Of a stretch of 64,000 bases of DNA, positions 41,374 to 47,814 are shown one piece after another. Both the position numbers and the translations under genes were made by a program. The DNA comes from Streptomyces antibioticus (lineage in GTDB: Bacteria; Actinomycetota; Actinomycetes; Streptomycetales; Streptomycetaceae), in NCBI RefSeq assembly GCF_001514065.1, contig NZ_KQ948436.1, positions 73,261 to 137,260 of the forward strand, written 5' to 3'. The notes beneath the pieces were generated by a model. The model saw only the letters and a list, made by a program, of their open reading frames with translations, searched no databases and had not been told where the DNA came from. Numbering within the stretch: position 1 is the stretch's first letter; the number at the start of each line of letters is the position of its first letter.

Positions 41374-42318
41374 TCAGCTCGCCAGGGCCGAGGGGGAAGT
41401 CAACTCCCGCACCGCCATCACGTCCATCCGCGCGGGCGAGCCGAGCACCGACGTCCCGCAGCTCTCCGCGCGGGGCGGCAGGGACGCGCCCTGGGCCACG
41501 ACGACCCGCCAGCGGCGCCCGTCCCCGTGGGCGACGGTCACCTCCCAGCGCGGCGCCGCGCCCTCCGTCCGTACGACGGCCAGCGCGTCCGCCGCGTACT
41601 CGCCCGCCATCGCACGCACGGCCAGCTCGGCGGCCTGCCCAGGCCGCTCCCAGGCCGAACTCCCGCGGCACCCCTCCACGACGATCCGGCCGTCCTGGAC
41701 GCTGTGCAGGATCTCCTTGACGGCGTGGGCCCCGACGCGGCCGTACGCGTAGCCGTACGGCAGGACGAGCAGCGTCGGCGAGAAGCGATGTCCACCCAGA
41801 TGGGTGACCTCCCAGACGCCCTCGACCCCGGAGTCGGACAGCTCGGCCGCGAGCGGCCGCCCCAGGAGGGCGCAGCAGCGGTCGCGCTTGCCGTTGGTGC
41901 AGACGAGGGCGAGCGGGGCGCCGGTATGGGCCCGCCCGTGCAGCGCCGCGTCGAAGCTGCGGTGGTCGCCGGAGCCGAGCGCGGGGAAGTCCAGGTCGAG
42001 CAGGCGCTCCGGATCGCAGATCGTGGCGCTGCGCAGCCAGGTGCTTCCGGGGGCGGTGTGGGACACGTACACCTGGCGCGCGGAGGGTGTGCCGCAGTCC
42101 GCGTGCCGCCCGGGGCGGCGGATGAGAGCGACCCGGACGCCCGTGCCCTTCGCCGCCCGCTCCAGGGCACGGCCCAGCAAGGGGTCCAGATGGCTCGACG
42201 TGAGCGCGTGGGCGCCCCAGGGGCCGGGCTGTTCCAGGAGCAGCCAGGTCCTGGCGGTGGCCACGGTGCCCGCGATGGGCTCGTCGAGGTCCCGGGAGAC
42301 GGTTGAGCACGTACTCAC
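41374..42318 (-). CDS. Sucrase/ferredoxin-like (thioredoxin-like Fe-S) protein under an iron box
   Basis: A 314-residue protein of the sucrase/ferredoxin-like family, a thioredoxin-like [2Fe-2S] fold. It begins VSTCSTVSRDLDEPIAGT. CTNGKRDRCCALLGRPLA and GGHRFSPTLLVLPYGYAYGR are the family's cysteine and His-containing motifs. An oxidoreductase role linked to iron metabolism is plausible. The GTG at 42318 has no Shine-Dalgarno sequence; TAGGCT ends seven bases upstream on the minus strand, and an iron box overlaps it. Expression under iron limitation and a leaderless mRNA are both inferred. Confidence 0.85.
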   Translation of the reverse strand: MSTCSTVSRDLDEPIAGTVATARTWLLLEQPGPWGAHALTSSHLDPLLGRALERAAKGTGVRVALIRRPGRHADCGTPSARQVYVSHTAPGSTWLRSATICDPERLLDLDFPALGSGDHRSFDAALHGRAHTGAPLALVCTNGKRDRCCALLGRPLAAELSDSGVEGVWEVTHLGGHRFSPTLLVLPYGYAYGRVGAHAVKEILHSVQDGRIVVEGCRGSSAWERPGQAAELAVRAMAGEYAADALAVVRTEGAAPRWEVTVAHGDGRRWRVVVAQGASLPPRAESCGTSVLGSPARMDVMAVRELTSPSALAS

Positions 42319-42337
42319 AGAGGTGAGCCTAACCTGA
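42319..42337 (-). promoter_or_regulatory. DmdR/DtxR-type iron box
   Basis: On the minus strand the site contains AGGTTAGGCTCACCT, the full core of the iron box TTAGGTTAGGCTCACCTAA; 16 of 19 bases match. It directly precedes the sucrase/ferredoxin-like start and covers its -10, so iron-bound DmdR should repress it. Confidence 0.8.
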
Positions 42338-42364
42338 CTTGCCCGACGGTGACTTCCGGGCGCG

Positions 42365-43624
42365 CTACTCGGGGAGGGGCTGAGGGGGCTTGGCGCCGAC
42401 ATAGAGCCCGCTCGGCCGCATGCGCAGCGGGCGCTCGCCGTACTCCTCCAGGGCGTGCGCGATCCAGCCCGCCGTCCGGGCGACGGCGAAGATCGTCTCG
42501 CCGGCCGTGGCGGGCATCCCCGAGGAGGCGGTGAGCACCGCGAGCGCCAGGTCGACGTTGGCGTGCAGCGGGGTGTGGCGGGCCGTGGTGGCGACGACGT
42601 CCCGGGCCGCGAGGAGGGCGGGTTCGGCCCGGGGGATCTCCTCCAGCAGGGCGAACAGGGCACGCGCGCGTGGGTCCTCGCCGCGGTAGAGCCGGTGACC
42701 GAGTCCGGGGATACGGCGCCCGGCCCGCAGTTCGTCGGCGATGACGGGGCCCGCGTCGCCTTGTTCGAGTACGTCGTTGAGGAGCCGGTGGGCGAGCCCG
42801 CTGGCCGCGCCGTGCAGCGGACCTTCGAGCACACCGAGCCCGGCGGAGACGGCCGCGTAGGCGTGTGCCCGGGCGGAAGCCGCGACGCGCACCGCCAGTG
42901 TGGAGGCCGCGAGGTCGTGGTCGACGAGCAGGCCCAGGGCCGTGTCCAGGACACGCAGGGAGGCCTCGTCGGCGGCGCGGGCGCTGAGCCGTGCCCACAG
43001 CCGCTCGGCGAGCGAACCCTCGTCGCGGTGGCCGATCCGTACCGGCGGCAGGGCGGCGACCAGGGTGGGGATGAGGGTGCGCGCGGTGCCCAGTACGGCG
43101 TCCTCGGAGAGGTCGAAACGCAGCGGGTCGGCGGCCGCGGCGGCGATGGCCGCGACCCGCAACCGGTCGGTGGGCGAGGAGTGTTCGGGCAGGGCGTCCA
43201 CGGCACGGCGGGCGACGGCGACCGAGGTGTCGGGGGCGGTGAACGTCGTGCCGGGCCGCATCCGCCCCGTCCAGAGCCACTCGGCGATCTCCTCGTAGGA
43301 GTGCCGTGCCGCCAGCTCTGTCGCGTCCACGCCCCGGAAGTAGTACCGGTCCGGGTCGATGAGCGTGATGCGGGTCCGTACCGACAGCTCGCCGCCGGAG
43401 CCCGAACTGCCGCCGCTCTCCCGCTTGTTGCGCCGGGCGAGGGTCTCCACCTCCTTGGCGTCGAAGGTGCTGCCGCGGCCACCGGGCACGCGTCGGCTGC
43501 TGAGCTGACCGCGGCTGACATAGGCGTACACGGTCTCGGGCTTCACGCCCAGCAGCTCGGCGGCCTCTTTGGTGCTCAGCCGCCGGTCTCCGTGGAGGGA
43601 GGGGGCGGGTTCGTGATCGCGCAT
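42365..43624 (-). CDS. Citrate synthase-like protein with N-terminal helix-turn-helix
   Basis: A 419-residue fusion. Residues 15-65 are an excisionase/MerR-like helix-turn-helix (RRLSTKEAAELLGVKPETVYAY, then GRGSTFDAKEVETLARR). The rest is a citrate synthase-type domain that keeps the expected catalytic residues: His in VDHDLAASTLAVR, His in GPLHGA, GLGHRLYRGEDPR, and Asp in HANVDLA. It may bind DNA and oxaloacetate, citrate or acyl-CoA as effectors; both halves look functional. The ATG at 43624 lacks a Shine-Dalgarno sequence and has TACGGT seven bases upstream, so it is probably leaderless. It is divergent from a second citrate synthase, with palindromes between. Confidence 0.87.
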   Translation of the reverse strand: MRDHEPAPSLHGDRRLSTKEAAELLGVKPETVYAYVSRGQLSSRRVPGGRGSTFDAKEVETLARRNKRESGGSSGSGGELSVRTRITLIDPDRYYFRGVDATELAARHSYEEIAEWLWTGRMRPGTTFTAPDTSVAVARRAVDALPEHSSPTDRLRVAAIAAAAADPLRFDLSEDAVLGTARTLIPTLVAALPPVRIGHRDEGSLAERLWARLSARAADEASLRVLDTALGLLVDHDLAASTLAVRVAASARAHAYAAVSAGLGVLEGPLHGAASGLAHRLLNDVLEQGDAGPVIADELRAGRRIPGLGHRLYRGEDPRARALFALLEEIPRAEPALLAARDVVATTARHTPLHANVDLALAVLTASSGMPATAGETIFAVARTAGWIAHALEEYGERPLRMRPSGLYVGAKPPQPLPE

Positions 43625-43651
43625 GGGGCACACCGTATCCGTATGGACGGC

Positions 43652-43670
43652 ATATTGATTCAATCAATAT
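43652..43670. promoter_or_regulatory. Perfect AT-rich palindrome between the citrate synthase genes
   Basis: ATATTGATTCAATCAATAT is a 9-1-9 perfect palindrome in a chromosome with over 70 per cent GC. It is centred 37 bp from the HTH-citrate synthase start and 62 bp from the other start. It is the obvious operator candidate for the HTH protein. Confidence 0.75.
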
Positions 43671-43689
43671 TGACAGCTAACCAGTCAAT
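43669..43689. promoter_or_regulatory. Second inverted repeat next to the palindrome
   Basis: ATTGAC-N9-GTCAAT directly abuts the first palindrome and shares the ATTGA word with it. It may be a second half-site pair for the same regulator. Confidence 0.5.
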
Positions 43690-43722
43690 CATCGACAGTC
43701 GAATCAAGTCCAGGGAGGAAAC

Positions 43723-44889
43723 ATGTCCGTCAACAGGGCCGCAGCCACCCTCGTCGACGTACCGCGAGGACTCGCGGGCGTCGTCGTCACCGACACCGAG
43801 ATCGGTGACGTCCGGGGGGTCGAGGGCTTCTACCACTACCGCCAGTACTCGGCCGTCGAGCTCGCGCAGACCCGCAGCTTCGAGGACGTCTGGCATCTCC
43901 TGGTCCACGGCGAACTGCCGGACACCGCGCGGAGCGCGGCCTTCGCCGCCGAGACCGCGGCGCTGCGCCGGCTGCCGGAAGGCGTCCGCGCGGCGCTGCC
44001 CGCCATCGCCGCCGCGGGGGTGAGCTCCGGTCCGCTCGCCGGGATGCGCACGGCGCTGTCGCTGCTGGGGGCGGCGAAGGGCTTCCGGCCGGTGTACGAC
44101 ATCGACGCGGACGAGCGCCGCAGGGACACGATCGTGGCGGCCGCCGTGGTACCCACCTTGCTGACTGCACTGCACCGGCTGGGGGAGGGGCTGGAGCCGG
44201 TCGAGCCGCGCGCGGATCTCTCGTACGCAGCCAACTACCTGTACATGTTGACCGGTTCGGAACCGGAACCACGACAGGCTCGGGCGGTCGAGCAATACTT
44301 GATCTCAACCATTGATCACGGCTTCAATGCATCAACCTTCACGGCGCGAGTCATCACGTCAACGGGAGCGGATGTGGCGGCCTGTCTGGTGGGTGCCGTA
44401 GGGGCACTGTCCGGGCCACTGCACGGCGGTGCGCCCAGTCGTGCGCTGGACACACTGGACGCGATCGGCACCCCCGACCGCATCGATCCCTGGATCCGTG
44501 AACGTGTCCTCGCAGGCGAGCGCATCATGGGCTTCGGCCATGCGATCTACCGCACCGAGGACCCCCGCTCCCGGATGCTGCGCGAGATCGCGCAGGGGTT
44601 CGGCGGGCCGCGCGTCGCTTTCGCGGTGGAGGTGGAGCGGCAGGTGGAAGCGATCCTGGCCGAGCTGAAGCCCGGCCGCGAACTCCACACCAACGTCGAG
44701 TTCTATGCGGGCGTGGTCATGGAGCTGTGCGGGCTGCCGCGCGAGATGTTCACGCCGACGTTCGCGGCGGGGCGGGTGGTGGGGTGGAGCGCCAACATTC
44801 TGGAACAGGCGGAGGACTCGAAGATCATCCGTCCGGTGGCGCGGTATGTGGGGCCGGGGGCGCCGGTGGCGGTGCCGGCGACGGTGTGA
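43723..44889 (+). CDS. Citrate synthase / 2-methylcitrate synthase-like enzyme
   Basis: A 388-residue citrate synthase-family enzyme that would condense an acyl-CoA with oxaloacetate. His is present in TIDHGFNASTFTAR and in GPLHGGAP, and GFGHAIYRTEDPR is intact. The position of the catalytic Asp reads TNVEFYAGVV, that is Glu instead of the usual Asp. This may lower or shift activity, or be a trait of this subfamily. The ATG has GGGAGGAAAC in front. A terminator follows at 44910. It is the divergent partner of the HTH-citrate synthase and is probably regulated by it. Confidence 0.9.
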   Translation: MSVNRAAATLVDVPRGLAGVVVTDTEIGDVRGVEGFYHYRQYSAVELAQTRSFEDVWHLLVHGELPDTARSAAFAAETAALRRLPEGVRAALPAIAAAGVSSGPLAGMRTALSLLGAAKGFRPVYDIDADERRRDTIVAAAVVPTLLTALHRLGEGLEPVEPRADLSYAANYLYMLTGSEPEPRQARAVEQYLISTIDHGFNASTFTARVITSTGADVAACLVGAVGALSGPLHGGAPSRALDTLDAIGTPDRIDPWIRERVLAGERIMGFGHAIYRTEDPRSRMLREIAQGFGGPRVAFAVEVERQVEAILAELKPGRELHTNVEFYAGVVMELCGLPREMFTPTFAAGRVVGWSANILEQAEDSKIIRPVARYVGPGAPVAVPATV

Positions 44890-44909
44890 CGGTCGCGTGC
44901 GCCCGCGCG

Positions 44910-44937
44910 GGGCTCGGCACCGAACGATGCCGAGCCC
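44910..44937 (+). terminator. Terminator of the citrate synthase gene
   Basis: GGGCTCGGCA (44910-44919) pairs perfectly with TGCCGAGCCC (44928-44937) across 8 nt, 21 bp after the stop, followed by GTTGT. Confidence 0.75.
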
Positions 44938-44958
44938 GTTGTCGGCCTGAGCGCGAGG

Positions 44959-45201
44959 TCAGGCGTCGGGGATGTCCTTCTTGGCCGCGATCAGGGTTTC
45001 GCGTGTGATGACAAGGATGCGTTCGTAGTCCGCCCGCGAGGCGTCCGGCGGCAGCTCGGAGTCGAGTTCCGCCGTGGCCTCTCTGCCGACCACGGCGAAG
45101 CTGCCGTCACTGAGCTCGAAGATGTCGGGGCAGGACTGTCCGGACATGCTGCCTCGCTGACTGGGCGAGTCACCGATGCGGCGAACGATGGTCGCTCCCA
45201 T
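44959..45201 (-). CDS. Small protein of unknown function, paralogue 1
   Basis: An 80-residue protein I do not recognise. It opens MGATIVRRIGDSPSQRGS, then has SCPDIFELSDGSFAVVG with a single cysteine, an acidic ELDSELPPDASRADYERI and the end RETLIAAKKDIPDA. It is about 70 per cent identical to the gene just upstream at 45357-45596, so the two arose by tandem duplication. No signal peptide or membrane helix. The ATG at 45201 has GAAAGG about eight bases upstream. The invariant cysteine and SDG strand suggest one small folded domain. Confidence 0.75.
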   Translation of the reverse strand: MGATIVRRIGDSPSQRGSMSGQSCPDIFELSDGSFAVVGREATAELDSELPPDASRADYERILVITRETLIAAKKDIPDA

Positions 45202-45356
45202 GGAGTCGGCCTTTCGTGTGGGACCTTGCGGTCAGGCTGTTGCCGCCCCGAGCTGCCCTGCGGAGGGAATCGCAGGGCACTGGGACTGTCGAGGGCAAAC
45301 GAACACAGGCTGACTGAGCAAGTGAGCACGCCGGGGGAGGGGACTGCCCCCGGCGA

Positions 45357-45596
45357 CTATGCGTCAGGAATGTCAGCCTTGGCGTGGATGAGAGTCTCGC
45401 GGGTGACCACGACGATGCGTTCGTAGTCGGCTCTGGACGCGTCGGAGGGAAGCTGGACGTCGAGTTCGTCGGTGATGTCCGTGCCGATGACAGCGAACCT
45501 TCCGTCGGAGAGCTCGAAGATATCGGGGCAATTGGCACCGGTGGCGCTTCCCCTGGCGCTGGGCGGGGTACCAATCCGACGGATGATCTGGCTCAC
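45357..45596 (-). CDS. Small protein of unknown function, paralogue 2
   Basis: A 79-residue paralogue of the downstream gene: VSQIIRRIGTPPSARGS, NCPDIFELSDGRFAVIG, the shared block DASRADYERI and TRETLIHAKADIPDA. The cysteine and the SDG motif are conserved. The GTG at 45596 is preceded by AAGGA at about ten bases. 155 bp separate it from paralogue 1, so each may have its own promoter. Both lie downstream of a DUF6082 gene on the same strand, and the three may work together. Confidence 0.75.
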   Translation of the reverse strand: MSQIIRRIGTPPSARGSATGANCPDIFELSDGRFAVIGTDITDELDVQLPSDASRADYERIVVVTRETLIHAKADIPDA

Positions 45597-45863
45597 TGTT
45601 CTGGCATTCCTTCTGATGTCGAGGCGGGTGCGCACTGGTGCTGCGCGTTGTGATGCGGCCCGGGTGGGGTCACGGCCTCGACAACCAGCAGCGTGGACGG
45701 TGGTACGGCGGGGGTAGGCCCGTTCCGCAAGATGCGCAGTAGTCAACCTTGTTGGCACCTGGGGCAACGCGACGGTTTACTGCTTTGTTACCGCCCAACC
45801 GTGTGATGTGCGCAAGCGGCTGGAGCACTGGACGTGACGCGCGCCGGGAGCGGTCGAAACGCC

Positions 45864-46421
45864 CTACTCGCTCGGCGGTTCGCCGACCACCCACCACTCG
45901 TCGCCGTCCGCTTCCTCCAACTGGGCCAGAAGGTCGTCGACCATGCGTCCGAGCTTCGCTTCGTCGGAGGTGTCGATCAGCGTCGCCCGGTGCGGGCGGG
46001 TGGCGTACCAGTACTCGCGGAACACCGGATTCTGGAGCATGCTCCGCGCGAACCCGAAGAACTCGTCGCGGGTGATGTTGCCCATCCGGTAGTAACAGAG
46101 CGCATTGGTGTAAAGGGCGTTGGCGAAGAGGAACTGCCGCTGCTTCCTGGGCGGCACGGTGCCGTTGTAAGCGTCCAGCACCTCGGCCAGGTCGGGATCG
46201 TCCATGGCCTTGCTCAGCAACTCCCAGTGCTGGCGCTGCTGGTAGGCGAAGTTGGTCTGGTGCTGCTTCTGGGCGGCCTGTTCCAGAAGCTCCACGCGTG
46301 TGCGTAAGGCGCTGAGCGTGGGCCGCTGTGCGGCCAAGGAGACGGCGGCGCCCGCCGCCAGCCCGGCCCCGGCGGAGGCGACAGCCATCAGCCTCCGTAG
46401 CCCGAACTTCTGTGTGGCCAT
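45864..46421 (-). CDS. DUF6082 family membrane-anchored protein
   Basis: A 185-residue protein of a family I know only as DUF6082. An N-terminal signal anchor (about residues 9-31, LMAVASAGAGLAAGAAVSLA) is followed by a coiled-coil-like helix (LRTRVELLEQAAQKQHQTNF). The rest is an aromatic-rich helical domain with QRQHWELLSKAMDDPDLAEVL, LYTNALCYYRMGNITRDEF and FREYWYATRPHRATL in pieces. It probably faces the cytoplasm or the outside from a single anchor; orientation is not clear. The ATG at 46421 follows GGGGG. Function unknown. The small paralogues lie downstream on the same strand. Confidence 0.75.
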   Translation of the reverse strand: MATQKFGLRRLMAVASAGAGLAAGAAVSLAAQRPTLSALRTRVELLEQAAQKQHQTNFAYQQRQHWELLSKAMDDPDLAEVLDAYNGTVPPRKQRQFLFANALYTNALCYYRMGNITRDEFFGFARSMLQNPVFREYWYATRPHRATLIDTSDEAKLGRMVDDLLAQLEEADGDEWWVVGEPPSE

Positions 46422-46743
46422 GTCAACCCCCGAATCAGGCGGCCGTCCGCCGGTCGTCGGGGTGCGGGTCGACTGTTGGGGACCGGCGAGCGGTGGGCGG
46501 CGCTTGCCGTCTCCCAGGGTGCCGAGCGGCTCTGATCGGCGGGGGAGGCGGAGAGGAGGCGCACGGAAGGAAGCGAGGGTCGCACGAACCGGCGCCATGC
46601 CCAACGTCTGCCCCGCAAGAGCTGCTAACAATCGTTCACTTCGCGGTGATTCTTCCCGCTCGTATCCTGGTCCGGCATTCAAACCTCGTACATGCGCCGG
46701 AACCGCGATCCGGCGCGCGTACCAGCGCGAAAGAGGTCGCACG
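46422..46743. other. Divergent promoter region between DUF6082 and the CobW-like gene
   Basis: No gene is visible. TTCGCG (46640-46645), 17 bp, TATCCT (46663-46668) is a reasonable promoter for the CobW-like gene. TCAC-TTCGCG-GTGA at 46637-46650 is a short inverted repeat over its -35. Confidence 0.4.
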
Positions 46744-47814
46744 TTGCGTCAGTCGAGCCCCGGTCAGCGGCAGATCCCGGTCGTCGTCCTCGCCGGATTC
46801 CTGGGTTCCGGCAAGACCACCCTCCTCAACCACCTCCTCCATCGCAGCGGCGGCAGCCGCATCGGCGCCATCGTCAACGACTTTGGCGCCATCGAGATCG
46901 ATGCCATGGCGGTGGCCGGCGCCCTCGGCGACTCGACCGTCTCCCTCGGCAACGGCTGCCTGTGCTGTGCCGTCGACGCCAGTGAGCTCGACGGCTACCT
47001 CGAACGCCTCGCCAGGCCCGACACCGGCATCGACGTCATCGTCATCGAGGCCAGCGGGCTCGCCGAGCCGCAGGAACTCGTGCGCATGCTGCTCGCCAGC
47101 GAGCATCCCGGCATCGTCTACGGCGGGCTCGTCGAGGTCGTCGACGCCGCCGAGTTCGACGACACCCGCGTGAAGCACCCGGAGCTCGACCGGCATCTCG
47201 CCCTCGCCGACCTCGTCGTCGTCAACAAACTCGACCGGGCCGACGACCGTGACCGGGTTCTTGGCCTGGTCCGCGACCTCGCCGACCGCGCCGCCGTCGT
47301 CGTACCGGCCATCTTCGGGCGTATCGACCCCGAGTTCCTGTTCGACTGCAAGCCGAGCGAGGAGCGCATCGGGCAGCTGTCCTTCGACGACCTTCATCAC
47401 GGAGACGCCGAAGAAAGCCACGCCGGCCATCTGCACACCGCCTACGACAGCCTCTCCTTCGCCTCCGAAGTTCCCCTCGACCCGCGCCGGTTGATGCAGT
47501 TCCTCGACAGCCGGCCCGAGGGGCTGTACCGGATCAAGGGGTACGTCGATTTCGGCGCCCATGACGCCCTCAACCGGTATGGCGTCCACGCCGTCGGTCG
47601 CTTCCTGCGCTTCTATCCCGAGCCGTGGGATGCCCAGGGCGCCCGCCTCACCCAGCTCGTCCTCATCGGCGCCGGCATCGACGCCCCCGCCCTCGGCAAG
47701 GAACTGGAGGCGTGCAAGAGCGACGCCCCGCACACCGCCGACGAGCACGGTATGTGGGGTGTCCTGCGCTACGTACAGGGTCCCGGAGAAGAACTTCAGG
47801 ACCCCGCGTTCTAG
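46744..47814 (+). CDS. CobW/COG0523-family GTPase (metal chaperone-like)
   Basis: A 356-residue G3E GTPase of the CobW/ZNG group, which handles zinc or cobalt. Walker A is GFLGSGKTT, the metal-binding CxCC motif is GNGCLCCAV (residues about 76-84), ASGLAEP follows and the base-specificity motif is VVNKLDRAD. A His-rich segment (HHGDAEESHAGHLH) in the middle supports metal handling. The CobW C-terminal domain ends near GAGIDAPALGKELEAC. I take the TTG at 46744 because AAAGAGG lies 7-13 bases upstream. Its stop overlaps the stop of the convergent ParC-like gene (CTAG). Confidence 0.88.
   Translation: MRQSSPGQRQIPVVVLAGFLGSGKTTLLNHLLHRSGGSRIGAIVNDFGAIEIDAMAVAGALGDSTVSLGNGCLCCAVDASELDGYLERLARPDTGIDVIVIEASGLAEPQELVRMLLASEHPGIVYGGLVEVVDAAEFDDTRVKHPELDRHLALADLVVVNKLDRADDRDRVLGLVRDLADRAAVVVPAIFGRIDPEFLFDCKPSEERIGQLSFDDLHHGDAEESHAGHLHTAYDSLSFASEVPLDPRRLMQFLDSRPEGLYRIKGYVDFGAHDALNRYGVHAVGRFLRFYPEPWDAQGARLTQLVLIGAGIDAPALGKELEACKSDAPHTADEHGMWGVLRYVQGPGEELQDPAF

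Noticed and set aside
44296-44325. TTGATC direct repeats in the citrate synthase gene as an operator
   Set aside because: They lie inside the coding frame, are not inverted and translate into conserved residues (LISTIDHGFN).
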